Shown here: positions 26,246 to 34,376 of the stretch, one piece after another
Position numbering within the stretch: the first letter of the stretch is position 1
How the letters are laid out: each line of letters begins with the position of its first letter
Assembly (NCBI GenBank): GCA_964596185.1
Contig: CAZQUE010000006.1
Coordinates: 46,432-110,431 of the forward strand
Length of the DNA: 64,000 nucleotides
Direction: 5' to 3'
Source: DYKG01 sp964596185
Lineage (GTDB): Bacteria > Muiribacteriota > Ozemobacteria > Ozemobacterales > Ozemobacteraceae
Made by a program: the position numbers and the translations under genes
Notes under the pieces: model-generated
The model's input: the letters and a program-made list of their open reading frames with translations, nothing else
Database searches by the model: none
What the model was told of the DNA's origin: nothing

Positions 26246-27401
26246 ACCCGGCATTGAAGCCCTTTTTGCCCACTCACACCATAAAAAATACCGGGTGGCC
26301 GCAGTTACCAACTTCACCGGCAGAACGCGAGACGGCAGGCATCTGGTAAATCTACTTGCAGAACACCAGGCCTTTGAACTGGTAAGAATTTTCACGCCTG
26401 AACACGGCTTCACATCAGATGCCCCAGATGGCGAGCACGTTGCCGACTCACGTCATGCTGAACTTGAAGTTCCGGTTGTCAGCCTCTACGGCGATCAAAA
26501 AAAACCAAAAGCTGAATTATTGCATGATCTCGACATTCTTATTTACGATATCCAGGACGTTGGAGTTCGGTTTTATACATATATAAGTACTTTGCGCAAC
26601 ATTCTCGAAGCAGCTGATGAATGCGGCTGCAAAGTCTGGATACTTGACCGGCCAGATGTTCTCGGCGGCATAGAGGTAGAAGGGCCGATGCTAGATAAAC
26701 GCTTTTCTTCTTTCGTCGGACACCTGCCGATTCCAATTCGCTACGGCCTTACTCCTGGAGAGCTTGCACTCTGGTACAAGGACTACGCTGGCCTGAACCT
26801 GGATTTGAAGATCTGGCAATGCGAAAACTATGAGTGCAGCAATCTTCACCCAGCTCCGAACTTCCCCTGGTTCAAGCCGTCTCCAAGCATGCCCGATGTG
26901 GACACCGCTCAGTTTTATCCGGGAACCTGTCTCTTTGAAGGCACTCAGCTTAGTGAGGGTCGAGGCAGCGATGCGCCCTTTCGCATCATCGGTGCACCAG
27001 AAGTTGATTCAAATGCGTGGGCACGAAAGTTGCGCGAACTTCTTCCCGGGCACATCTCTGTCGAGGAATGCACATTCATACCGACTTTTTCAAAATTCTC
27101 GGGGGAAAAATGCTGCGGAATCAGGCTTTCATCGCAAATGCCGGTGGTAAAAAACGCTGTTTGCCTGGGAATTGCCACGATTTACGCCTATATGCAAACC
27201 CATCCGGAACAAATTGATTTCACGCCGAGGCCTGGCCTGGAATTTCCTTTTTTCGACTATCTTTGCGGGACCGATCTAATAAGAAAAGGGCTTGTCAGAG
27301 GCGACAAGCCCGATAAAATTCTTGAAGACAGCTCTCAGGGGGTTGAACATTTCAGAGAATGCCGCAAAACCTATTTTCTTTACCAACGCGCCAATGATTG
27401 A
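26238..27401 (+). CDS. namZ: DUF1343/NamZ-family exo-N-acetylmuramidase
   Basis: The family includes NamZ, which removes terminal N-acetylmuramic acid from peptidoglycan fragments. Key blocks are VTNFTGRTRDG, RIFTPEHGFTSDAPDGE, SLYGDQKKP, D-I-Q-D-V-G-V-R-F-Y-T-Y and D-R-P-D-V-L-G-G, followed by LTPGELALWYKDY. Known examples are often exported. This one has no signal peptide, so cytoplasmic muropeptide recycling is likelier. It overlaps folC by eight bases and abuts the convergent propeller gene with no gap. Its last 120 bases contain a terminator for the opposite strand. Confidence 0.85.
   Translation: MFKPGIEALFAHSHHKKYRVAAVTNFTGRTRDGRHLVNLLAEHQAFELVRIFTPEHGFTSDAPDGEHVADSRHAELEVPVVSLYGDQKKPKAELLHDLDILIYDIQDVGVRFYTYISTLRNILEAADECGCKVWILDRPDVLGGIEVEGPMLDKRFSSFVGHLPIPIRYGLTPGELALWYKDYAGLNLDLKIWQCENYECSNLHPAPNFPWFKPSPSMPDVDTAQFYPGTCLFEGTQLSEGRGSDAPFRIIGAPEVDSNAWARKLRELLPGHISVEECTFIPTFSKFSGEKCCGIRLSSQMPVVKNAVCLGIATIYAYMQTHPEQIDFTPRPGLEFPFFDYLCGTDLIRKGLVRGDKPDKILEDSSQGVEHFRECRKTYFLYQRAND
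27278..27311 (-). terminator. Rho-independent terminator of the minus-strand operon, inside namZ
   Basis: The 9-bp stem (27288-27296 with 27303-27311), a six-base loop, and on the minus strand TTTTCTTATT beyond it form a terminator for transcription coming from 29194 to 27402. It lies within the sense codons of namZ for GLVRGDKP. Confidence 0.7.
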
Positions 27402-28235
27402 TTAACCCTGGGGCGCTGCAAATTTCCAACGGGAAAGAACAACGCCATCCGTCGTTTTCTCGAGCACCAGAAGGTTGCCTTCACCGTCAAATGCCAGATC
27501 TCTGTCGCAGAATTTTTCCGGTCCGTTGATCTTCCAGAGCATATGTCCATTTTTCCCAATCAAGGCGATTTTGCGCTGATTATTTTCGTAACAGGAAACC
27601 AGAACCTCGTCTTCTTCACCTAATGGGCCAATTTCAAGGCCAACCGGATCAAATTCGGGCGAGAAGCGGTAAATCTCCTTCATCAGATTGCCATAGCTGT
27701 CAAAAAGCGAAACAACCCAGGTCGAAGCTCTGGCTGGAAGCCCGATCGACCAGAGAAAGCCTTCAGAAACCGGAAGAACGAAATTCAAGCCGCCCACTTC
27801 GACCGATTGCGTGGCATTGTTACCAAGAAAAATCATTTTCTCGCCACCGCAAAGATAAAGGCCATTTTTGCCGTTTTCTATTCGGCAGGCAGAGAACTGA
27901 GTTCTTGGCCATTCAGGCTGCATCTGGCCGCCAAGCAAGCCTTCTTCATTAAGATATATCGGTTGCCCAAGAATCAGATCGAAATCAATGATTCTTTGCT
28001 TCTTGATTCGTCCTGAGAAAGATTCGCCGGTATTCAGGTCAAAGCTGACCATGCGACCAAGATTATTCATCATCACCACTTTTTCTGTGGCAACCCGCAT
28101 GCCCAATAGGCTATAACTAAGTTCAGGCGGCAATTTAAAAAGGACTTCACGATCGATATTTATTTGAGCCATTGCTGACTCGGCGATCATTACCAAACAA
28201 ATAAGAAGCAACAGCTGTTTAAAAGTTTTTTTCAT
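27402..28235 (-). CDS. Secreted beta-propeller-like protein
   Basis: I do not recognise the exact family. A signal peptide (about 1-23, ending AMAQ) precedes about 250 residues rich in beta strands with repeated Gly-Asn/Asp and Asp-x-x-Gly turns, such as NGKNGLYLCGG and FDGEGNLLVLEK, as in propellers. It starts within the last four bases of the 28232-29194 gene, so the pair forms one operon and perhaps one complex. It ends exactly where the convergent namZ ends, and transcription stops inside namZ. No catalytic motif is visible. Confidence 0.68.
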   Translation of the reverse strand: MKKTFKQLLLLICLVMIAESAMAQINIDREVLFKLPPELSYSLLGMRVATEKVVMMNNLGRMVSFDLNTGESFSGRIKKQRIIDFDLILGQPIYLNEEGLLGGQMQPEWPRTQFSACRIENGKNGLYLCGGEKMIFLGNNATQSVEVGGLNFVLPVSEGFLWSIGLPARASTWVVSLFDSYGNLMKEIYRFSPEFDPVGLEIGPLGEEDEVLVSCYENNQRKIALIGKNGHMLWKINGPEKFCDRDLAFDGEGNLLVLEKTTDGVVLSRWKFAAPQG

Positions 28236-29194
28236 TTTACGTCACTCCAGCTCATGCTTATGATCTTGAATTCTCCCTGAGGAGCTGCCATAAAGTCTGC
28301 TTCGGCAAGCCATATCTTTCCGTCAGCTCCAGCCAGATAACGATTCATCGTTGTTGGTGGCGAGAATTCCAACCTTCTGACAATTTTTCCGAATGGAGAT
28401 ATCTCGAAAAGTTTCAGTGAGCCTTTAAAACCTCCCGCCGGCACGAAAGAGACGACTATGTTTCCCACTTCGGTTACCGCCCAGACCCGGGGATTAGTTA
28501 ACTCGCCCATTCCAAGATGCAGGCTTTTTTCGAGCTGCCCACGAATTGAATAGATCTGAAGGAAATAGCCGGCAGATTCGACATAGTGCAGGGTATGCAG
28601 GCGGCTTGACTTGTCCAGGGCAAATCCGGTTCTCTGCCAGTTAAACTCCCTTACAAATTCACCATAGGGTGTAAAAACCGCCAATTTTGCCCGACCGATA
28701 TCGCCTACGTAAAGGCGACCAGTGCGGTCAATTTCGAGCTGATTGATCTGCAGGAACTTACCGGGCTCATTACCATTTCCCCCGATTTTTACCAACTCCT
28801 TGCCATTCGCCAGTGAGATCTTTCTGATTTCACAGTCGGCAGCGTCAGCAACCCATACCGATTCGGGCTCGCCCGTGCCGCCATTTACCAGAGCAAAGTC
28901 CTCAAGAAGAACATTTTTCGGGAATCCAGACAATTCATGGCACTTAACCACTTTGTTCTCAGCATTCAAACGATAAATTCTACTGCCGATAGAATCGAGC
29001 AACCAGAGACCCTCACCGTGAATTCGGAAAGACATTGGCCCAAAAGGCTGGTCTTCTTTGAATTCTTTCGAAGTATTGGCATTGTAGACCGCTACCTTGC
29101 CATTTTCAGAACCATAGTTGAGCTGCCAGCCTGTGGCCGCCACAACCGTTGAAGAAATCAACAATAGTAATGGTAAAACTTGTCTCACTCTCAT
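28232..29194 (-). CDS. Secreted NHL-type beta-propeller protein
   Basis: The signal peptide (about 1-20) is followed by six-bladed propeller-like repeats with NHL features: VWVADAADCEIRKISL, then a GGNGNEPGKFLQINQLEIDRTGRLYVGDIG stretch (about 130-162). It probably binds protein or glycan outside the cytoplasm. It lies five bases after the SH3b/NlpC-like gene and overlaps the next propeller gene by four bases, so the three probably form one operon (30441 to 27402) acting at the envelope. Confidence 0.75.
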   Translation of the reverse strand: MRVRQVLPLLLLISSTVVAATGWQLNYGSENGKVAVYNANTSKEFKEDQPFGPMSFRIHGEGLWLLDSIGSRIYRLNAENKVVKCHELSGFPKNVLLEDFALVNGGTGEPESVWVADAADCEIRKISLANGKELVKIGGNGNEPGKFLQINQLEIDRTGRLYVGDIGRAKLAVFTPYGEFVREFNWQRTGFALDKSSRLHTLHYVESAGYFLQIYSIRGQLEKSLHLGMGELTNPRVWAVTEVGNIVVSFVPAGGFKGSLKLFEISPFGKIVRRLEFSPPTTMNRYLAGADGKIWLAEADFMAAPQGEFKIISMSWSDVK

Positions 29195-29199
29195 TTAAA

Positions 29200-30441
29200 T
29201 CAAGCAACCTTTCTAAGAACTCTGGTAATTGGACCGATAGCTGTGGGAGTTGTCAATCGGGGCATACGCAGGCGTGAAGAATTGTTCATTGCCATATAGC
29301 TATTGCCCTCTTTAACGATAATTCCAATGTGCGTATCAGGATCTTTAATTCCGTCTCCGGTGTAGTCATAAGTCTTCCAGGTGATAACATCGCCTTCCTG
29401 ATAAGGCGGCACAGAAACTTCCCGCCAGCCTTTTGATTTTAAATCAGAGACAGTTGAACGGCAGTTGAGATGCACTCTTGTCAGGGCTCCAGCATTTTTC
29501 AGCGCAGTCGTTACAACCTGGGCACAGGCAAGATTGCCATAGTCGACTTCAGGCCCACGGAAAGAATGGCTGCCAACAAGTTTGCGAGCTTCCTGGGCAA
29601 TTTTTTGCTGGAGATTTCCTGGGGTAGAGCTTGCCGGAGGAGTTGGTGTCGGTGTGCCCCCCTGGCTTTTGGCAATATAATCAGCATGCACATATCTGGT
29701 TTTTCCGTTGTAATCGATGCGGTACCAGTCATCGACTTTGCCGGTAACCTTGACCGCAATGCCGTTTGGAATAGTTGTTTCAATTGGCCCCCAGGGGGAC
29801 TTTCTAACGTTCAGAGCTGATGCGGTAACATAGCCGATGAAGTTGTCATTCTGTATTTCATCTTTCGGTGCCGAAGGCATTTTGGTATCGATGTATCTTT
29901 TATCGACGAAAGCCTCGTTATCGTCACCCCATTTAATTTTGTAATAATTACCGGTTACGCCAAGAATCTCAACGGCGGTCTGGTCCTTTAAGACTCCGAT
30001 TTTATCGCCGTGGGGAACTCGGCGAACGTTAAGGCCTATTGCAGAATTTACCCAGCCCTGCCTGGCAAAAGGTTTGTCTTTTTCACCATTTCTTTTGACG
30101 TAAGCAGTATGGACGTAAGCGGTTTTACCATTTACGGAAATCTTGTACCAGTCGCCACTTTGCCCGACTATGGTAACCTTGTCGCCATCCTTGAGATTGC
30201 CAATAATGTCGCCCCAGGGAGAAGTGCGAATATTAAGCGTAGTTTCGACGTCAACCGTACCTTGCTCGGTTTTACCTTCAGTCAATGGCGGCAAGTCCGG
30301 GTCGATATTCGGTGTATAAGACTCTTTAGAAATATCGACAGCTTTATCTGAAAAAGGATTTTCGCCGGCCAGGACAGAATTGAATGAATAGAATGCCAGC
30401 AATACAGCCAGCACCATCAAGATGTTTTGCCTGAAACGCAT
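29200..30441 (-). CDS. Secreted SH3b x3 protein with NlpC/P60-like C-terminal domain
   Basis: After a signal peptide (about 1-25) come three bacterial SH3 domains (about 62-118, 126-187, 202-256), each beginning with L-N-(I/V)-R and ending in a (A/V)-Y-V-H/DKRYI-type strand. A Pro/Thr linker (about 262-275) leads to a papain-like C-terminal domain: NLACAQVVTTALKNAG with a candidate catalytic Cys near 306, and D-P-D-T-H-I-G-I-I-V with a candidate His near 374. This fits a peptidoglycan amidase or endopeptidase held to the wall by SH3b. The asparagine- and glycine-rich TYDYTGDGIKDPDTH turn may bind calcium. Confidence 0.83.
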   Translation of the reverse strand: MRFRQNILMVLAVLLAFYSFNSVLAGENPFSDKAVDISKESYTPNIDPDLPPLTEGKTEQGTVDVETTLNIRTSPWGDIIGNLKDGDKVTIVGQSGDWYKISVNGKTAYVHTAYVKRNGEKDKPFARQGWVNSAIGLNVRRVPHGDKIGVLKDQTAVEILGVTGNYYKIKWGDDNEAFVDKRYIDTKMPSAPKDEIQNDNFIGYVTASALNVRKSPWGPIETTIPNGIAVKVTGKVDDWYRIDYNGKTRYVHADYIAKSQGGTPTPTPPASSTPGNLQQKIAQEARKLVGSHSFRGPEVDYGNLACAQVVTTALKNAGALTRVHLNCRSTVSDLKSKGWREVSVPPYQEGDVITWKTYDYTGDGIKDPDTHIGIIVKEGNSYMAMNNSSRLRMPRLTTPTAIGPITRVLRKVA

Positions 30442-30570
30442 AAGCTTCCCCCTAAATTCTTATTTATTTATTCTACCGCAAACAAAAGAAAAAGTTTACA
30501 ATTCTTGCAAATTTATGAGAGTACGGATATTTTCATATCATATAGTATAAAAGCGGGGTTGTGAGCAAAC

Positions 30571-31785
30571 ATGATAGATTTAAAGGCGTTTTCATATTTC
30601 AATACCCTTCCCACAAGAGAGCTAGACAAACTCAAGCAGGTCTGCCGGTTCAAAAAATATGCCTCAGGCACTGTTATCCTCAAAGAAAAAGAAGATGTAT
30701 CCGACCTGGTAATGGTTGTTGAAGGCCAGGTATCGGTAATCAAGACCTATGGCGAAAAAAAGCAGACTCTGTTCACTCTTGACCCAGGTGAAATCTATGG
30801 CGAGGTTGAAATCCTCAATGGCACCAAATGCCTGACAACCTTAATCGGCTATCAGGAATTTCAAATAATCTTCATTCCAAAAGATTTCTTCTTGCGACTG
30901 ATTGGCCTTTATCCGGGATTTGCCAAAGAAACCCGTGATCTTTATTCGCGACGCGGACAAGTTTTACTCGAAGAAGGCATGAGCAAGAGTGAATTTGGCA
31001 AGGTTGTCACATTTTTCAATGTCAAGGGTGGAGCCGGAAAATCGGTAATCTCCTCAAATGTTGCGGTTATGTTGGCACGTTTCTGGAAAAAGAAAGTGGT
31101 TCTTCTCGACATGAATCTTGCGTTCGGTGATCAGGCCATCCTTTTAGGCCTAAGCCAGGAAAAAAACATCCACCTTCTAACCAAAGCAAAAAAGCCGATT
31201 AATATCAGATCAATCGAAGAACAGCTGACGGAGCATTCATCGGGTCTAAAAGTTCTTCTTCCGCCCCCTGTGCCTGAACTTGCCGAGTTGGTAAAACCAG
31301 AATTCGTGGAAAACATCATAGAAATCCTTAAATCTAACTACGATTTCATTGTAATCGACACTCATAATCAATTAAGCGAGCTTGAACTCAAAATACTTGA
31401 ATCATCAGATTTGATAATGCTTATGATGACCATGGAACTCACCTTTATCAAGAACACTAAAATTCTTCTCGATCTTCTAAGTCGGTTGAAGATTCCCAAA
31501 GAAAGAATCAAAGTCGTTCTGAATCGAGCTTTCAAATCAATGGGTCTGGAGCCATCAAAAGTCGAAAAGTCTCTGCGCTATGCCATCAGCCATTTTATCC
31601 CAAGCGAAGGCAATATTGTCGTGCCCTCTGTAAACCAGGGCAAACCATTTGTTCTGGCCAAGGGTAGCGATGGTTCGGCAATTCTTCTTGCAGTCAGGAA
31701 AATTTGTGCCAGGCTAACCGGCGAAGAAATCGAGAAGGGAACATGGAACATGTTCTCTTTATTGAAAGAAGTTTTCGGGCTTTAA
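30571..31785 (+). CDS. Cyclic-nucleotide-binding domain fused to MinD/CpaE-like ATPase
   Basis: Residues 1-120 are a cNMP-like domain (VILKEKEDVSDLVMVVEGQV, then GEIYGEVEILNG), lacking the usual P-R-(T/S)-A arginine cassette, so cyclic nucleotide binding is uncertain. Residues 145-390 are a MinD/ParA ATPase with a complete deviant Walker A, N-V-K-G-G-A-G-K-S (K152 and K157), and the ATPase core D-M-N-L-A-F-G-D. These ATPases position proteins or polar machines such as pili. It is divergent from the SH3b operon and convergent with the PP2C gene, and belongs with the kinase/phosphatase/FHA locus. Confidence 0.85.
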   Translation: MIDLKAFSYFNTLPTRELDKLKQVCRFKKYASGTVILKEKEDVSDLVMVVEGQVSVIKTYGEKKQTLFTLDPGEIYGEVEILNGTKCLTTLIGYQEFQIIFIPKDFFLRLIGLYPGFAKETRDLYSRRGQVLLEEGMSKSEFGKVVTFFNVKGGAGKSVISSNVAVMLARFWKKKVVLLDMNLAFGDQAILLGLSQEKNIHLLTKAKKPINIRSIEEQLTEHSSGLKVLLPPPVPELAELVKPEFVENIIEILKSNYDFIVIDTHNQLSELELKILESSDLIMLMMTMELTFIKNTKILLDLLSRLKIPKERIKVVLNRAFKSMGLEPSKVEKSLRYAISHFIPSEGNIVVPSVNQGKPFVLAKGSDGSAILLAVRKICARLTGEEIEKGTWNMFSLLKEVFGL

Positions 31786-31792
31786 ATGCTTA

Positions 31793-32560
31793 CTACCAGT
31801 TAAACAGCTTTTTAAAAAAGCCTGGTGATTTTTTTTCAACTTTAACCACAACCACGGTGACATTGTCACCGCCGCCGTTTTCTAGAGCCTGTTCGACAAG
31901 GGCATTAGCCTGAGCCTCGGGTTCAGGCTTACTTTTAAGAATATCTTCAATGCCTTTGTCTTCTACCTCGCCGGTCAATCCGTCTGAGCAAAGTAAAAAT
32001 TCGTCGCCATTCGAGACTGGTCCAGATGAAATATCAACTTCGATTTGTTCAGCATGGCCGACGTATCTGGTTATAGAATTCTTATAAGGATGATCTTTCT
32101 TTTCTTCTTCAGTGATGAGCCCACGCAAAAAAAGCTCTTCAACATAGGAATGGTCTCGGGTCAGCTGCTTGAGTTTGCCTGATCTGAAAAGGTAAATCCG
32201 GCTATCACCTACATAACCGACAAAAAAATCATTATCGCGGAAGGCCAGCACGACGCAGGTGCAGCCCATACCTTTTTTTGCATTGGTTTCGCTAAGTTTT
32301 TTTCTGACAGCTTCATTCGCTTTTGAAAAAGCTTCCTTCATCAACTTTTCAACAGAATCGGTACTGGCAAAAGAATTTTCGAAACATTCGATAATCGTTT
32401 CCCGGGTTACCGCAGAAGCAATCTCGCCTGCAGCAAGACCACCCATGCCATCGGAAACGATAAAATAGCCGCCCTCTGGTGAAACATAAAAGGCGTCTTC
32501 ATTATGGTCTCTTACTTTGCCTACGTTAGTCGCTCCGAATGCCGAATATCGCACCAACAT
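31793..32560 (-). CDS. PP2C-type serine/threonine phosphatase
   Basis: The 255-residue soluble phosphatase carries VGKVRDHNEDAF and YFIVSDGMGGLAAGE, with the metal-binding aspartates near residues 18 and 38, then GCTCVVLAF, VGDSRIYLFR, and FLLCSDGLTGEV, ending with GGGDNVTVVVV. It would remove phosphate from targets of the adjacent kinase. The gene lies ten bases downstream of the kinase stop, and the kinase lies three bases downstream of the FHA-MinD gene, so all three share one operon. Confidence 0.93.
   Translation of the reverse strand: MLVRYSAFGATNVGKVRDHNEDAFYVSPEGGYFIVSDGMGGLAAGEIASAVTRETIIECFENSFASTDSVEKLMKEAFSKANEAVRKKLSETNAKKGMGCTCVVLAFRDNDFFVGYVGDSRIYLFRSGKLKQLTRDHSYVEELFLRGLITEEEKKDHPYKNSITRYVGHAEQIEVDISSGPVSNGDEFLLCSDGLTGEVEDKGIEDILKSKPEPEAQANALVEQALENGGGDNVTVVVVKVEKKSPGFFKKLFNW
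31796..31836 (+). terminator. Candidate terminator of the cNMP-MinD gene, inside PP2C
   Basis: CCAG (31796-31799), an A/T-rich stem (31807-31813 with 31815-31821) and CTGG (31822-31825) are followed by eight T residues. It starts ten bases after the cNMP-MinD stop. It is A/T-rich, so medium confidence. Confidence 0.5.
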
Positions 32561-32570
32561 CCTCCCCTGG

Positions 32571-34373
32571 CTACTTCAATGCCCCCAGCTTTTCCTTAAC
32601 TTCTTCCTGTTCAGGATAAAGAAAAAGAGACATTTCCAGATACTGTTTAGCCTTTCCCGGTTTGTTTTCTTCGAGAAAGAAATCGCCTAGAGTATTTAAC
32701 AGAACCCGATTGTTTGGATCACGGGTCCAGGCCTTCATAAAAAGGCTCAAAGCTTCTTTCCGATCCTGTTGCTCTTTTTTAACCATGCCCAGCATTGTAT
32801 AAACTGCTGCGCCGGCCTTGTTACCAGCTATTTTATTATAAAACTCTTCAAGCTTACCGAGTTGAGAATACTTTTTGCTCAGGTCAATAAGTCGCAAATT
32901 CGGTTCGAGATAATCGACCACTTTTGGCAATTCGTTAAAAACAGTCTGCCAGGCTTGAGCAAGCTCGGCGACAGCGCTTTCATATCTTTCCTGCTCTTTT
33001 TTAGTTTTAAAATTTGCGCTGGGCATATTCTTCAAACGTGTTTCAAGCCTTTTGAATGCGTCATCGAAAGAAGCAAGGTCTGGTTTGAGTAAAAGCAGTT
33101 TGGGCTCAATGCTCAAACTTTCTCTGGCTTTAACGTCGAAATAGAGGGTCGAGGTAGCATATTGATCTTTGGAAAATGAAATCAAATAACCCATTGGTGG
33201 CAAAGTTAAATCGACTGGACTACTACCGACAAGACTGCCATTAACGATAACTGAGGCTCCGACTGGATAACTGCTCAGGTTTACTCTGGCCTGAGTCAGC
33301 AAATAATAACCCTTGAATGCACCGAGAAATAGTCCGGTAAAAGCAATAATGATCAGAACAACACGGATACTGTTGATAAGCTCAACCGGAGGCCTGGCAG
33401 CCAATTTGCTCGTCGTTCTCGAGGCTGTTGATGAATCGTAATCTCTGACATAATCATCGTCATCTTTGCCTGGGGAAACGTTGGTCAGATCAACAGCGGG
33501 AATGTCAACCTCGACCACCTCTTCTTCGGGATCATCAATCTTCTGAATGGCTTCGAGCATTTCCTGACAAGACTGGAAGCGATGCTCGCGATCTTTTTCA
33601 ATCGCTTTCATTATCAGATTGTTCAATCTTTCTGGAACCGCCTCATTGATCTTAATGGGTGGAACAGGAGGTTCCTGAATATGCTTAAGAGCAACGGCAT
33701 TGGGGCTATCACCTTCAAAGGGCAAGCGGTCGCAAACCATCTGGTAGAGGGTTATTCCCAAAGAATAAATATCTGACCGATAGTCCAGGTCTCTTTTGCC
33801 GAGAGCCTGCTCCGGGGACATGTAGTCCGTTGAACCCAGGGTCAAGCCTTCTCCGGTTTTACTTGTATTTTTGCGGGCCTTGGCTATGCCGAAATCAGTT
33901 AATCTGACCTCACCAGTGCTTGTAATAAGAATGTTGCTCGGCTTGATATCGCGATGAACGATGCCAAGATTGTGGCAATGCTGTAAAGCCGAAAGTGCGC
34001 AGGAAATAATTCTGATCACGTCATCGAGAGTGAAGCCCTCATCGCCCTTCATCAGGTCTTCCAGAGACTTCCCATCGATGTATTCCATGATGAAATAAGG
34101 CGGCAAGCCCTCTGAAGCACATTTTTCCTGAGTTGCGATATCTATGATCTTTACAATATTAGGATGCTCATTCAATCGTTCCATTGTCCGCGCTTCATCG
34201 AAAAAGCGGGCAACGACATCGGGCTCGTCAACCCAGTCTTCGAGCAGAAACTTTACCGCAGCCTTTTTTTCAAGAACTGAATGCTGAGCAAGATAAACAG
34301 TCGCAAAACCACCATCTCCAAGCTTGTTGAGAATGGTGTAGTTACCAGCTTTTTTGTTGGTATAATCGGCCAA
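32571..34373 (-). CDS. Ser/Thr protein kinase with PEGA and TPR regions
   Basis: The kinase domain covers about residues 12-275: GDGGFATVYLA, K41, HRDIKPSNILI and DFGIAKA are intact, as is the activation-segment SPE-type motif (DYMSPEQA). A juxtamembrane region and one membrane helix (about 336-358) follow, then a PEGA domain (about 360-425; SSYPVGASVIVNGSLVGSSP) and TPR-like helices (about 430-600). The layout predicts a cytoplasmic kinase with an external sensor. Neighbouring FHA and PP2C genes supply a likely reader and eraser. Confidence 0.95.
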   Translation of the reverse strand: MADYTNKKAGNYTILNKLGDGGFATVYLAQHSVLEKKAAVKFLLEDWVDEPDVVARFFDEARTMERLNEHPNIVKIIDIATQEKCASEGLPPYFIMEYIDGKSLEDLMKGDEGFTLDDVIRIISCALSALQHCHNLGIVHRDIKPSNILITSTGEVRLTDFGIAKARKNTSKTGEGLTLGSTDYMSPEQALGKRDLDYRSDIYSLGITLYQMVCDRLPFEGDSPNAVALKHIQEPPVPPIKINEAVPERLNNLIMKAIEKDREHRFQSCQEMLEAIQKIDDPEEEVVEVDIPAVDLTNVSPGKDDDDYVRDYDSSTASRTTSKLAARPPVELINSIRVVLIIIAFTGLFLGAFKGYYLLTQARVNLSSYPVGASVIVNGSLVGSSPVDLTLPPMGYLISFSKDQYATSTLYFDVKARESLSIEPKLLLLKPDLASFDDAFKRLETRLKNMPSANFKTKKEQERYESAVAELAQAWQTVFNELPKVVDYLEPNLRLIDLSKKYSQLGKLEEFYNKIAGNKAGAAVYTMLGMVKKEQQDRKEALSLFMKAWTRDPNNRVLLNTLGDFFLEENKPGKAKQYLEMSLFLYPEQEEVKEKLGALK

Positions 34374-34376
34374 TTA

